A DNA stretch of 64,000 nt from assembly GCA_032718565.1 (NCBI GenBank), contig JAVGVS010000001.1, positions 7,887,162-7,951,161 of the forward strand, written 5' to 3'. Both the position numbers and the translations under genes were made by a program. The notes under the pieces are model-generated. The model had not been told where the DNA came from and did not search any database. It worked only from the letters and a program-made list of their open reading frames with translations. The stretch's first letter is position 1. Each line of letters begins with the position of its first letter. Positions 49,701 to 60,469 of this stretch are shown piece by piece. This DNA is from Distichodus sexfasciatus. Its lineage: Eukaryota; Chordata; Actinopteri; Characiformes; Distichodontidae.

Positions 49701-52700
49701 TAGGAGCGAAGAGTGGAAAAAAAAGTCAGCCGAGCTCAGGGTCACTTCCAAAGGCAGAAACTGAACAGCCTACAAGACTACAAGAGACGGGTCAGGAAGG
49801 CCACGCGGCTCGGTGTAAATCTAGACGACGGAGAGCAAACTTAGCAAACACGGATCTGAACCCTCCTCCGGCTCTCCAACGCGTCCACAATTTACAGCTA
49901 AATTTGGGTTTATACAGAAGTGTTTGGCAAAGGCCTCCGCATAAAATTAAATCCCACTGTAGGCTGCATCTCTTTCCTGTCTCTGATTGGCTTATCTCCG
50001 ACTATACCTATAACTCTGATTTATGGTGGAAACAGAAGGTATTAGCTTAGCAGCTGCTTTAGAGGATCTCACAAAGACAGTCACTGGTGCAGTCAGCATT
50101 ACTACACTTTATTTCTGAACTGAAAAGTTAGAAATTCAGCATTAAGAATTCTTACTTCACATCCACAATGTCGTAAAGCTTCTTGAGAAAGTCTGTGTCT
50201 AGGTGGTTATGTTCACCAGTGAGAGTGTGGAAATACACCATCACGTATTCCTTCACTGTGATATGATCCATCACGTGGATAAAATATAACAAAGCCTGCG
50301 CACACACATACAAACACAAAATACAGTGACATACACAAGTAAAATGGTAATCCCATCTGTTAAATTTAGCAGCAGAGCTCAAACCTTTACCTTCTCCATG
50401 TCAATCAGAGTTATCGGAATGTTCCTGCCAACAATCACCATCACCGTTCTGCCACACTTATCAACACCTGCAGACAAAGCACATCATCTGTTAGCACAAT
50501 TAAATACGAAACAGCTGTCCAAGCTGAGATCATATCTGCGCAAAGCCTGTTTTCATTTATAGAAAAAAAAGGATTTCTGTAATTGGGTTCAACGCATCCA
50601 GCCACTGGATGAGAAAATCGAGTTGTGTATATGTATTTTGGAATAAAAGCAGCTGAAATGCTTATATCTGGTCAGTGAGCACATGGCCAGAGGCAGTCTG
50701 CCCTCTATTGGCCAACAGCAACAATGCCAACAAGTGAGATCATGCCCACTAGCACTGAGCAAGTCAATGACTCGTTGCATTATGAAGTCTGTGCCAAAAA
50801 CAGCCATTTGATTTCATTTGTACAGTTAAGGAGAAAAGTTATAGACTGTGAAGCGTCAGTATTAAACAGAACCACACAGTCGCTGGTGTGGACCTCGGCT
50901 GGGCGGTCAGCTGCGTGGAGCCGTGACACCATCTGACCCCAGCAACAAAAGCCTGATGAGCTAAAGCGTCGCCACAGCAACCGTTACTTTGCTGGCTATT
51001 TTTGATTCCGAAATCGTGAATCGAGAGGAACGGATTACAGAACCCCCTGATGTTGAGCTCAATGAGCTGGAACTACGGTTTCCTGCCCAGCGAGCAAACA
51101 CATGGGGCGAGAGCATCCAGCATGCACATGTGCACAGCTACACGCGACACGGGAAAGGGAGGGAAGGAGGGAGAGGGAGAGAGAGAGAGAACAGAGGACA
51201 GATATGCTCAGTGATTCCAGATTTCTGGAATGTGATCATACATCACACACTTCATACTGTACAATACCACATAACAAAAACAGTCATACACTGAGGAAAA
51301 GGCAGGAGAGAATCAGAGACAGACCCGTCTGATAGAGTGCTTTGAGCGCTGCTATGTCTGAAAGGTCTTCTGCACGAGCACGACACAACCACCGGTTATA
51401 GCTGTAAGAGAAGAGCAACAGATAAGCATTAAAATCATAATGCTAACTGAAAAAAAGCTCTTGGGAAAAGACTGACAAAACGGACGTGCCAACAAAACCA
51501 CTATAAACCACTAACTGCAGCTAGTCAGAGCTGAGCGATATGTTAAATTATGTTGACAAGATTTGTTTTGTCTATTTTGTCTCCATTTTTTATATAATAC
51601 AAAATATCCCATTCTTGTGGCGGTTTATATTGACCATTTTAGTCACTAATTCAGATGAAGTAAATACAGATGCTCATTATTACTTAAATATTTCATTATC
51701 AAGCAGAATCACATGCAACAATACATGTATGTATGTATGTGTATATATATACACACACACACACATTTGCGTCTGTGTGCATGCGTGACATCAAACTTAT
51801 CATAGCATCTTATTTAGATGATATCTAAAGTGACGTCTAGATTCGCTGTCAATACCACCAAGTTTTGCCAAAAAAGACTTTTCCACCGCCGCTGACTAAT
51901 AGCCGAATCAGGAATGGAGTTGTACATACGTCTGAATACTCACCACACTGACTTGAAAAAGAATTTAAACAACAAATGCTTGTAAAAAGCATATTTTCTG
52001 GAGGATCACACAACAAAAACTATTGCAGTGGTGCTTTTGTCTTTATACTACAGAGTTTCTAAAACCTTAATCAATGTGTGAAAGTTTGCGTTCTTCATGG
52101 GCTAGATTATGAATGCAAATGAAAATTACTGAGAGCTCTTTTTATTGCCCAGTTCTACAGTTAGTAGATAAAAATATATGGCAAGATGAGAGAGAGAGAG
52201 AGCAAGAGCGAGAAAATACGGCCTGCCGTTTTGACAAACCATTTAGTATAGAAGAAGTGTGTGGTTTTGGATAGAATCCGGATCTTAAGGACCACAAACA
52301 CACCTCATCTGGAGGTGTTGAGGTCAGCGTGCTGGGCTGTGAGAGGGAAATGGGGCTCTTACTTCCTCTGGTGCTGTTTCTGCTGCGCCGCCTCGGAGAG
52401 CTGACCCTGTAATATCAGCTTGCGCTGTTTATCCACGTCGCCCTCCATCCGTGCAAACGCGTGATTACCCACCAGCGCCAAATCCGTCTCTAGGGAGTCG
52501 TCCTCAGAGTCATCTGAAACGTACAAAGCATGTCACGGCCACATTCCACAGCCACTGTGATGTTTATCAGGACATCGACCAAACAGAATTTCAGCAAAAT
52601 GTGGAACGTTTGGCTCAAAAAGACGTGTCATAACAACAATAAATGTTTTCTGTGGATGTGACGCCAAGTTTGATAAGAGCAGACCACCACTGCAGCTGCT

Positions 52701-55700
52701 AGATCAAGACTCCTCGACTCCCTCTTCCGTGAAGTCTGGAGTGTGTGATGTGGTTCCAGGAGGCGTAGGAAATGACATTGGGTTGTTAAATGAGCTTCAT
52801 GTCAGACTGCAGTTCTGCTCTAACAGTACCCAGCCATATCTGAGCAATCGTAATAGTGAACACCTGAGTGGTTAACACTGCTGCCTCACAGTGAGAAGGT
52901 CCCGGGTTCGAACTCCGGGGACGGCTGGAGGGCCTTTCTGTGTGGAGCTTGCATGCTCTCCCCGTGTTTGTGTGGGTTTCCTCCGGGTGCTCCGGTGTCC
53001 ACAGTCCAAAAGCATGCACTGTAGGTTAATTGGCGACTCTAAATTGGCCCTGTAAGGTGTGAATGTGAGTGCGATTGTGTGTGTGCCCTGCGGTGTGTTG
53101 GCGCCTGCCCAGGGGTGTAAGTTGGTAAGTTCCCAGGATAGGCTCCGGTCCCCCTGCAAACCCAGTTGGGATTCAGCTGTTCAGATAATGAATGAATGAA
53201 TGAGCTAAGGCTGGGCGTCACAACCTTAATATCACGATTAATTGAAGATTTTACCTCAATTATGATTAATGAACAATTATTCTGTTTTCGTCTTTGTTTT
53301 ATACCCTCAAAGTTTGCCAAAAGGGTTTGTACTGTAAATATTAAAGCCAAGGTATTTTTTTCTAGCGAAAGAAGTGCAAATCTTTGCGGTTTCAAAACAG
53401 TTGAAGGACACACACACAGATGTAGTAGCAGACTGGATGGGAGGGGTCAACGGACAACACACATGCTATGTTTTAAGGGGATAGTACATGAACACACAAG
53501 TAAGTATTAAGACAATTGCAAAAAAAAAAAAAAAAATTATACCAAAAAAATATTGACAGAATTTCAAGAATAATCAGAGTAACCAACATGGGCATGACTA
53601 CTTAGATTAAAAGTTCTGAATGTCTGAATTATACAGAAATCTGATTTATTTTTGTGTAATTGTGCATCCCCCCTTGTCTGAGCCCCCCCCTGGCCTCTCT
53701 GCCTCCTCTCTCTCTCTCTCTCCCTCACCTCCTGGTGATTACAGCCTGTAAAATGTGTGTGGGGAACATTTAAATCAGTTACGCTTGACCAGCAGGCGCA
53801 CACTTTTCTGCTAAGGAAAGCAGTAATGTGAAAGTAAATGGCGCAATTATGCTAAATTAGAGATGCAGAGCAAGAACACAGCCTTGGCCGATAGTAAAAT
53901 ACACAAAAGCGAGGTGTCAACATCAGGTCTGTATTAAAGACAAATGTCTAGATAGGAGATCATTTTAGGCCCCAGCTTTTCCATTGTATTAATCAAGAAA
54001 CTGAAATGTTTTTTTTTCCTAATAACTGCACCGTACGAGTCTTTTCATTCCCCCCCCAGAGACCTGTTTCTTCTCTATGATCAAGCGCTGAATCCACCGG
54101 AGACCTTGGGCTCATGTCCCACATCCTGCACTAAAAGCGCTGGGTTTTTGCGGATGCGGAGGCGATGTGTGTTTATTTGTGTTGGGACCGGCCGACGCAG
54201 AGCTTGTTTGAGTTGGATCGATGGCTCAATGGAGGGGTGATCACCTCTATGCAGCTGGTCTACAGGCCGCAGGATCAGGGCCTGAAATAATGGCTGGCAA
54301 ACAAACACAAGGGTCCAGACTCGCACTAACAAATAAACATGCCCGTGTGGGCTCACTGACACCAAGAATGCAGGCCAACAGCACACGAGCGCACACGTGC
54401 GGTAACGTGACGCAAAAAACCCAGCGGCCAGTTTCGGGTATGAATACAGCTGCTTTTGTCCAACTCCAGTCAGTGCACCTGTTGTGGCGATTAGGGCCAG
54501 AGGACAGCGTGCCAGCTGAAGAGGGCCCCGGTGGACGCCATTCAGGGCTCAGGACGAAAGATGATAGGCTGGGGAGGAAGAAATGGCTCGTTTAACAATT
54601 AGGTTCGCCCAGATCTCCTCCATGATAACCGTAGCCCTGTTTTACTGTATTATAGAAACACACTAAGCCTCAGGCTTCCCATTCCGCTACGAGTAGAATA
54701 CAGAGCCGTCTTTGCTGCACCAAACATTTTTTCCCATGAAAACCGACTTCAACTAAAGCCTGCCAAGGTTGCACTCAATGAGCACGATTAATATGATTGG
54801 AATGACTTAAAATTGGATTTCACACTAATCTGCAAATGTTACTTTAAGTAAAGTTTCAACAAAATTGCAGACTGCCCAATCTCCCTTCGCTCTCCTCCTT
54901 TTGGACACTCATTGACATAAGGCTTACGCAAAACTGTGAAATCTTCTTTGGTGCAATATGCTACGGTTGGCGTGATCTTGCGTAATGAGGTCACCTTCCA
55001 GGCTGCCCGGTTTCTCTGAGATGCGGATCTGTCTCTCGGGGACCACCGGCTCCCCCTCCGCGTTACCGATGTCTGCAGGGAGAAGAGGCAGGGTGGCCTT
55101 CTCCTCCTTCTTTGAACGCGGGTAATAAAGAGGCAGCAACCGCTTATACATCGCCTGTAGAGCATACATTATTCAGACACACACACACACGCACACAGAA
55201 GAGTAAGTAATCCCTTCACCCATGCACACACAAAAATCAATGATCTAAAGTTTACAAAACACTGAAGCAATCAGCATGCACTATGTCTTGCTTTCATGTT
55301 TGATCAAGACTTCACATTCGACTGGAGCAATTCAGACCTTTAGAATGCTGACCGTGCTCAGCAAACACTTAATCAGCAATCAAATTGGGACCTTTATATA
55401 TACACCCAAACATCTCACAAGGACGAAATCTGCCTTGCAAATCCCTCAGTTCAAACAAGCTAATGCTGTTTCAATCAACATCAACAGAGAAGCCTAAAAA
55501 AGGCACAAGCTGAGACAGTTTGCACATGATGAAGACAGATGCATATAGACAGAATGGCTGATCTTGTACGACTATGAAAAGGAACAGACCTCTTCGGCAT
55601 CAGAAACGGCAAAGACCACAGTCTCGATGCTTTCCCCATGGTTCTCGAGAAATCTGCGCACAGTCCCTGACAAAAGACATGAAATATGAGCAAAACATCC

Positions 55701-58301
55701 TGTGGAAAGTCGCAAATTATGTAGAAGTTTATACAGCCTGGAACTCAACTAGATGCTTATTACATGGTTTAATGTGACTTGTCTATTCTTCTGAAAAGAA
55801 TTGTGTGAATGTGATTTACTGAGGGCGATGTGTGTAGCATCCTCCAGGGGATATCCTCTCTTAGCTGTACTGATCACGCAAAGACCCACAGACACCATGG
55901 CATGCTCCCTAGGGAAACACACATGAACACAGAAAGGCATTCAGGCCCAATTTACTCAATCTCTCTCTCTTTCTGATCCACCCCCAGCAATAGGTGAACT
56001 ATCCTGAGAGGAACTGTTCTAATAAGCTAAAACAGCTTGGCAAAGAGCGGGAGGACGTTCTTTTGCGTAAACCTGGCTTAATATAATCAACAGTTCCTGC
56101 TGTCGCCGAGTTACATCCAAACGGCTCAGAACTGTAGCCTATGAGATTAGTCCATGGCTGAAAACTGATGCAATCTGAACGAGCCAAATCTAGGCGTGTA
56201 AATCACAAGTTTCGTCACAATACTATATTATGCGATTTAATGGACAGAGATCCAAAAAAAAAAGTCCGCTGCAATATGATTTCAATTTGATTCAGCCAAG
56301 AAGCCAGCGATCGATATAAAACAATATCATATGCTAATTTAACATTTCCATTCAAATCAAATAACAAAAAACAACTAATATAATAAAACATGACATGTTT
56401 ATTCCTGATCTATAGCCAACAGTAGCATGAATTGTTGCATTCTTAGAAAGTTGTGATGAAAACAGCTCACAGTTAGGGAGAGAGGTTACAATGTCTACCT
56501 GTTTTTTTCCCCATTTTGGACCAATATTACGCGCTTGTTGATCATTGAATCGATGTACTGATTAAAACCACGTATTGTTACACATCTGGAACTATCTATT
56601 TGCGCTTTACTGCAAGACATTACTTAGGAGAGCACTGGTGTCTTTACTTGCTAAATAAGGAATGAAAGCACATAGGGATCCACATTAGCTTCCATACACC
56701 TTTAGAAACATTAGCGTTTGGACACAGTGCACTTTTAAACACTCCACATCAGAGTTTGACTGAGTGGGACGTGCATATGGCTGATAAGCGTGCATGATGT
56801 TTACGTATTGGAAGACTTATCGTGTTCCCATAGAGACACAGGCATTAGTAAATAGCATCTATAAGTGCTGACCTCCCTCTGGGTGATGTAATGGAGTCTT
56901 ACTTGGCGAGCTGCAGGATGTTCCTATAGCAGCTGTATAAGGAGCTCTCGGCAGCTGTGCGGTACTTGGCTTTGTATTTGGGCCCAACCGTGTGGACAAT
57001 AAAGCGTGCAGCCAGGTTGAAGCCCTCAGTCATTTTCGCTTCTCCCGTCCGACAGCCTGCAATCACACATGGATTCTTTATGTAAGATTATCAAACGTCA
57101 GTTCAACAAAGAAGTCACACAACTCTAAATAAACCTATAAGAAAAAAAGAATATAAAGTATGGATATGCAGTAGATATGTAATCCGTCTCCAAATGGCTG
57201 CTTGTCTGAAATTCTCATGCAATGGCGCTCCCTACCTTTCAGTTTGAGAAGTTCCTCCCTGAGCTCAGAGCCTGCGTATCTGTGAATGCTGTCCGAAATC
57301 GGGTTTTTGTCCGTTAGTGTTTCGTTGCTTGTGTTGACGACAGCTGTGCAGTTCAGAAGTGCAACATCCCCTTTGCTGCAAAAATAATTATGCCATAAAA
57401 ACGTGTGGTGTGGTGGAGTAAAGGAAAACATTAAAAGAGCTACCCATGGGCAAGAGACCACTTATCTTTTGTACTTTTTCCAAAATAACAAGAAAACAAG
57501 ATCCAGCAATGACATTTAATTGGTGTGTTTTTGAAAGGTTAGGAGGAAGTATCTGAGAAGTTTTAAATGACGGCCATCATATGACTGACCTCCGTCCTAG
57601 ATATTTCATAGTGTCCTGTAGAGTCTGTACACAAATGCAACGATGTAATTAAAATCTTGTTTTTTGTTTTTTCAAATGACACATGTAAAAACAGCTATGC
57701 ATGTGAAGTTGTTGTCTATTATTAATCATGCATTCTTTTAAAACTTATTTGCAGGTTGTAGCAAGAGAACATACAATTCTATTAACAGCCAGAGTGAATT
57801 TCCCTTTTTTAAAAAACAGAAGCTGTGTAATCAGTGTTGTGCAAAAAACTCTGCTCTTATGCAGCTACCCTACTGAATCAGCACTGAGAGGGCTCTCACA
57901 CTATCATGTGGCTGTGCAACAAAGAGGATTTATGTTCACATGGCCAGGGTAAGAGAGGGTCGGGTTGGGTAACTGTAAATCAAACAGAGAAACTCAGGAA
58001 TCCGTGCTTTTACTGCAGTGGCTGAGGGTCAGACCCCAAAAAAGAAAAGTACCATTGTCTAATAGGCTAAGTGCAAAGGTCAGGTACCACGTAACAAGAC
58101 TCACAAAACAATAATCTTCCTGTTGATGTCTTCTCTGAAGGGGAAAGGAGAGAGAAGAGCGTCAATCTTGTCGGTCAGATGGTCAACCTTGTCCTCCTGA
58201 ACAGCATCTCCATTATTCCCGTTCTCCTCTCCGTCAGACTGGTCCCATGTGGGGAGGTTCTGCACCTCCACAAACTGGGAGCGAGCCCCCAACGGGTCCA
58301 T
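37683..58301 (-). CDS. gdap2: GDAP2, ganglioside-induced differentiation-associated protein 2 (complete coding region, 13 exons)
   Basis: Macro domain plus CRAL-TRIO (SEC14-like) protein; its biochemical role is poorly known, and human loss is linked to a recessive spinocerebellar ataxia. Coding exons, 5' to 3' on the - strand: 58105-58301, 57236-57375, 56903-57056, 55820-55908, 55590-55666, 54995-55154, 52363-52513, 51325-51401, 50391-50467, 50156-50295, 47357-47411, 46201-46344 and 37683-37724. All use GT-AG sites and the frame stays open for 500 residues (human 497). It starts MDPLGARSQFV as in human. The macro domain spans roughly residues 60-235 (FKGDVALLNCTAVVNTSNE, GFNLAARF, HTVGPKY, VISTAKRGYPLEDATHIAL). 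A linker with IGNAEGEPVVPERQIRISE follows, then the CRAL-TRIO domain in roughly residues 330-485 (FIHVMDHITVKEY, FLKKLYDIVD, VHPTFRSK, TWFFTTFSVSG). The last exon encodes only 13 residues after an 8.5-kb intron. Confidence 0.96.
38082..38165 (+). mobile_element. GGGCTGGACGATATGAC repeat fragment
   Basis: Starts AGGGCTGGACGATATGACTC, the same leading sequence as the repeats at 4262 and 48017; the rest is diverged. Confidence 0.45.
38561..38750 (+). mobile_element. tRNA-derived SINE, family A, best-preserved copy
   Basis: A box in TGGTGGCCTAGTGGTAGGAC, B box GTGGGTTCGAATCC, the body TGGGTCCCTGAGCAAGACCC and the tail GTCGCTCTGGATAAGAGCGT then CTGCTAAATGCTG. It serves as the reference copy for the others in this window. 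Confidence 0.85.
41780..41943 (+). mobile_element. SINE, family A, decayed
   Basis: GTGGTGGCACCTAGAGCACA, GGGTCCTTGACCAAGACCCT, GTTGCTCCAATGAGAC and GACTCTGGATAAGAGTCTG mark a decayed copy. Confidence 0.7.
41960..42125 (+). mobile_element. SINE, family A, decayed, tandem to the previous
   Basis: GAGCCTTAACCGCAAGTTGC, TCCAGGGAGAATTTCTCAG and GAAGTTGCTCAGGATAGACA follow directly behind the copy ending at 41943. Confidence 0.55.
43033..43205 (+). mobile_element. SINE, family A, old remnant
   Basis: GTAGGTGGTGGTGGTGCTGC, CCCATTGTGCCCCTGAGAAA, GACTTTTAACTCCAGC and GCAATTAGGAAATGTCAGTC follow the order of the family A body. Confidence 0.5.
44460..45430 (+). mobile_element. hAT-type non-autonomous element with 8-bp target duplication
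   Basis: Ends are TAGGGTTGCACCGATCC and the matching GGATCTGTACATCCCTA, an imperfect inverted repeat. The flanks carry the same 8 bp, CAAAGCAC (44452-44459 and 45431-45438), the hallmark of hAT insertion. There is no transposase frame. It is interrupted by a SINE at 44855-45204. Confidence 0.85.
44855..45204 (+). mobile_element. Full-length family C SINE nested in the hAT element
   Basis: Begins GGGCAGCACGGTGGCGCAGT, B box GATTCGAACCC, the body TTTGCATGCTCTCCCC and TCCTCCGGGTGCTCC, ending in (TGAA)n. A perfect 13-bp target duplication, AATAATTTAGCAT, flanks it (44842-44854 and 45205-45217). Confidence 0.9.
46201..46344 (-). CDS. gdap2: gdap2 coding exon 12
   Basis: Acceptor TGTTAG, donor GTGAGT. 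Encodes VSTWFFTTFSVSGMKEKVHY, then PEQIDIPPFVLEYDAR. Ends at a codon boundary. Reading past the donor would add an unrelated intronic tail of about 44 residues to a stop near 46066. Confidence 0.93.
46893..47033 (+). mobile_element. SINE, family A, decayed
   Basis: CAAGTTGCTCCAGTGAGATT, CATTAGGAAACGTAAGTCTC and TCTGGATAATG match the 3' half of family A. It lies in a GDAP2 intron. Confidence 0.6.
47357..47411 (-). CDS. gdap2: gdap2 coding exon 11 (55 bp)
   Basis: Acceptor TGTACAG, donor GTAAAT. Encodes FKRHLRAFYFVHPTFRSK. Small but fully conserved and in frame. Confidence 0.9.
48013..48178 (+). mobile_element. GGGCTAGGCAACATGACC repeat (hAT-like MITE fragment)
   Basis: TAGGGCTAGGCAACATGACC, then ATCACTATCACGATTAATGA and ACAATTAATCTGTTTTTTG, closely matching the copy at 53211. 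Confidence 0.6.
48180..48405 (-). mobile_element. tRNA-derived SINE, family B
   Basis: On the + strand: GAACACAGCACAGCACAGC, TGTGACCTCTGCATTTGACC, GGAGCAGTGGGCTGC; the tRNA-like head reads on the - strand GGTAGTGTAACGGTTGGGAA and AAGGTCTCCGTTTCAAGTCC. Confidence 0.75.
48861..48907. repeat. (CA)n microsatellite
   Basis: A CA run with one GAAA interruption. Confidence 0.95.
50156..50295 (-). CDS. gdap2: gdap2 coding exon 10
   Basis: Acceptor GTGCGCAG, donor GTAAGA. Encodes ALLYFIHVMDHITVKEYVMV, then YFHTLTGEHNHLDTDFLKKL and YDIVDVK. Confidence 0.94.
50391..50467 (-). CDS. gdap2: gdap2 coding exon 9
   Basis: Acceptor GTCTGCAG, donor GTAAAG. Encodes VDKCGRTVMVIVGRNIPITL then IDMEK, the first CRAL-TRIO strand. 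Confidence 0.92.
51325..51401 (-). CDS. gdap2: gdap2 coding exon 8
   Basis: Acceptor CTTACAG, donor GTCTGT. Encodes YNRWLCRARAEDLSDIAALK then ALYQTG, leading into the CRAL-TRIO domain. Confidence 0.92.
52363..52513 (-). CDS. gdap2: gdap2 coding exon 7
   Basis: Acceptor GTTTCAG, donor GTAAGA. Encodes an acidic stretch (DDSEDDSLETD), then LVGNHAFARMEGDVDKQRKL and ILQGQLSEAA. Confidence 0.92.
52863..53202 (+). mobile_element. tRNA-derived SINE, family C
   Basis: CTGAGTGGTTAACACTGCTG, CCTCACAGTGAGAAGGTCCC, B box GGGTTCGAACTCC, TTGCATGCTCTCCCCG, ending in (ATGA)n. The first bases of the head are altered or missing. Confidence 0.8.
53209..53650 (+). mobile_element. GGCTGGGCGTCACAACC repeat (hAT-like MITE)
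   Basis: TAAGGCTGGGCGTCACAACC, ATCACGATTAATTGAAGATT, GATTAATGAACAATTATTCT and CACACAGATGTAGTAGCAGA. The last block is shared with the copy at 4262, so both carry the same interior. The right boundary is estimated. Confidence 0.55.
54995..55154 (-). CDS. gdap2: gdap2 coding exon 6
   Basis: Acceptor TCTACAG, donor GTGACC. Encodes AMYKRLLPLYYPRSKKEEK, then LPADIGNAEGEPVVPERQIR and ISEKPGSLE, the most conserved part of the interdomain linker. Confidence 0.92.
55590..55666 (-). CDS. gdap2: gdap2 coding exon 5
   Basis: Acceptor TTGTCAG, donor GTCTGT. Encodes TVRRFLENHGESIETVVFAV then SDAEE, the end of the macro domain. Confidence 0.92.
55820..55908 (-). CDS. gdap2: gdap2 coding exon 4
   Basis: Acceptor CCCTAG, donor GTAAAT. 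Encodes EHAMVSVGLCVISTAKRGY then PLEDATHIAL, a core macro-domain strand and helix. Confidence 0.93.
56193..56590. mobile_element. Transposon-like element with TAGGCGTGTAAATCAC / GTTACACATCT ends
   Basis: The left end TAGGCGTGTAAATCACAAG and the right end CGTATTGTTACACATCT are a weak inverted repeat of the GTGTAA type found in fish hAT elements. It lies in the GDAP2 intron between exons at 55908 and 56903. No clear target duplication. Confidence 0.45.
56903..57056 (-). CDS. gdap2: gdap2 coding exon 3
   Basis: Encodes CRTGEAKMTEGFNLAAR, then FIVHTVGPKYKAKYRTAAES and CYRNILQLAK. The donor is GTAAGA. Confidence 0.93.
57236..57375 (-). CDS. gdap2: gdap2 coding exon 2 (macro domain start)
   Basis: Joins exon 1 to read IIVFKGDVALLNCTAVVN, then TSNETLTDKNPISDS, AGSELREELLKLKG. 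The segment NTSNETLTDKNP replaces the NAAN...GGG loop of ordinary macro domains. Confidence 0.93.
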
Positions 58302-58328
58302 GCTGCTGATATTTAGGGCAGCAATGTA
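58105..58328 (-). CDS. gdap2: gdap2 exon with start codon (coding 58105-58301)
   Basis: The acceptor on the - strand is GCCTAG, giving 27 bases of 5'UTR before the ATG at 58301-58299. It encodes MDPLGARSQFVEVQNLP and an acidic, poorly conserved linker, ending KIIV plus two bases. The donor is GTGAGT. Confidence 0.92.
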
Positions 58329-58830
58329 CTAGGCAAAGAGAAGCAGACAAACTTTGTTAGTACATGAGAAGTCTGAGGGCAGATTAACATGTTAAAGCCA
58401 CTTACACTGAACAGAAAATATGTTCAGGAGCAAGTAGAGTGACATTCCTGTAGGTTTAAGAAAGAAATTAAGCATAAGAACATGCTAAAATCTAGGCTAT
58501 ATGTGCAAGCACAAAGCTTTACTTTTTGTCATTGATATGTCACAATCATTGCATAACTCTTAAGGATGTGTGCCTCTTCTTATCCATTTATTCAAATGAA
58601 ATGGATCTTTTTCCTCTGCAAAACCAAAGCTTATTTTTAACATCACGTTAGATTCAGCAATAAGCCAAAATTTCACACTCGGTGAGAAACGTGACTTGCA
58701 TTTCCGGTAGATGTATGAGGGTTAGTGTTTATACAAGACAACTCCTTCCTTCCTTCACTGGGTCATGGCATTACTCACAACAAAGAGCATCTATCTGTCA
58801 AGGCACAAATCAAGAAACTGATGAAAGAAT

Positions 58831-58859
58831 GTGTGTGTGTGTGTGTGTGTGTGTGTGTT
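58831..58859. repeat. (GT)n microsatellite
   Basis: An uninterrupted GT run. Confidence 0.95.
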
Positions 58860-58995
58860 GTGGGCTGAAATTCCAAACGATATTTAACCAGGAAAAGGAA
58901 ATATAGATATTGGAAATAAATCTACACCATAAAATATGATATACAAAGCCAAATATCAATACTGACAAAAAGACAACACAGTGGCAATTAAATAA

Positions 58996-59255
58996 GTGAA
59001 AGTGAGTGATTATTTGTCATTGTGAACACACCACAGCACAGCACACATTGCACCACAACGGAATGTGACCTCTGGATTTGACCTATCCGTGAAGGAAAGT
59101 GGGAACTTTTTGGCAGCGCCCGGGAAGCAGTGCTTGGGGACGGCACCTTGCTCATGAGTACCTCAGTGGTAACTTTACTGACCCTGGATTCGAACCTACG
59201 ACCTTCTGATCACAGGGCAAACATCCTACTGCTACGCCACCAACTGCACAGCTTA
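58996..59255 (-). mobile_element. tRNA-derived SINE, family B, near full length
   Basis: On the + strand: AGTGAGTGATTATTTGTCAT, CACCACAGCACAGCACACA, GAATGTGACCTCTGGATTTG, GCTCATGAGTACCTCAGTGG; the tRNA head on the - strand reads GGTGGCGTAGCAGTAGGATG with B box AGGTTCGAATCC. Confidence 0.8.
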
Positions 59256-60469
59256 AAGTTACAGTGGCTTTTTAAAAAGTCATGTTACTATCAGCAATCT
59301 AAAACGTTTTCACAAAGCAATAGAATGCAGAGAGCTTATTGTGTAAACAATAGGTCCAATAGGATGACAAGCAATCTTTCTGCTTAAGCAATAAAACCTA
59401 CAGAGAACTCTACAAAATGCCTGCTTGCAGCTTTTGGCATATGCTCCCTCAGCTCCTTGAACATCAGATCTATTTGAGGCTGTTGTGTGGAGCAAAGATG
59501 CAGAGAATGGCAAGGTTTTGGCATTAAGAGTGTTTTCCTTATCATGTTTTATAACTTTTTCACACATTCAGTATGACCCAAACAACTTGTAGTAACAGTT
59601 TGACAGTTACTTTTCCAGTTATGTCTAATTATTACTAGTAAAGCAAAGTCAAATGCAGAATTACATTAAAAACACATTCTTACAGTCCAAACTGTTTATG
59701 GCTCACGTTAAGTCTTGACTCTTAAAATGATTAAGTATCCAAAAAAATTTGACTGCACAATACTGGAAGATGTTGCAAGATAAGTTTCTGATATAAAACC
59801 AAACAACTTGATTGTTTCTGTTCGGGAAAAAAAAATATTCATTTAGAAAGGTTGGGAGATTTTAAAAGGGAGTGAATCTGTGTAGAAACAAAAGCTTTCC
59901 TTATGTCAGAACCCTTAAATCAGAGTAAATGATGTAATATCGGGCTCATGTAACGTGAGAGCTGGACGAGTTTTCCTCTTGTTTTGAGCTGTAAAAACAG
60001 TTTTATTTGCGCAACTTGACATTGCACATGCGCACATTGTGATCACAAGTTATGTACTGGACAATTGTACTGAAAATGAATGGCCGGGTGGCTATACTGT
60101 TATCATTTACAGCTCATGTCTCAAAAAGTTCTTGGCCCAAGCAAAGCGACAGCTTAAAAAGTCAGCACCGTGTGGAACGTCATTTTATATAAGAACACTC
60201 AAACTAGCCACACAGGACGTACAGTACAGTTTATGATCAAAACAATGTGTTCTTATTAAAGTTGGAACATCACTGGAATCGGGGAAAGCTGCAATTTATT
60301 TACGCATAATATAAATAAAGATGAGTATTCATCATGAGACGCTTCACAACATTTACGGGAGAAACTGACCCTTGATCTGCTCTTACAAACTAAGCAAGTT
60401 TACGCTCTGTACCTGCTCGAGTCAATGCGGAAGATGGATGAAAACTGAAAAAAACTTGGACTCCAACAC

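Larger units (their letters stand above)
47412..50155 (-). other. gdap2: GDAP2 intron, 2.7 kb
   Basis: No exon is seen. It contains a GGGCTAGGCAACATGACC repeat (48013-48178), an inverted family B SINE (48180-48405) and a (CA)n tract (48861-48907). Confidence 0.7.
52514..54994 (-). other. gdap2: GDAP2 intron, 2.5 kb
   Basis: No exon is seen. It holds a family C SINE (52863-53202) directly followed by a GGCTGGGCGTCACAACC repeat (53209-53650). Confidence 0.7.

Noticed and set aside
54081..54595. Open frames of 101 and 124 codons on opposite strands
   Set aside because: They lie in a GDAP2 intron in unusually GC-rich sequence, overlap each other antisense, and match no domain I recognise.
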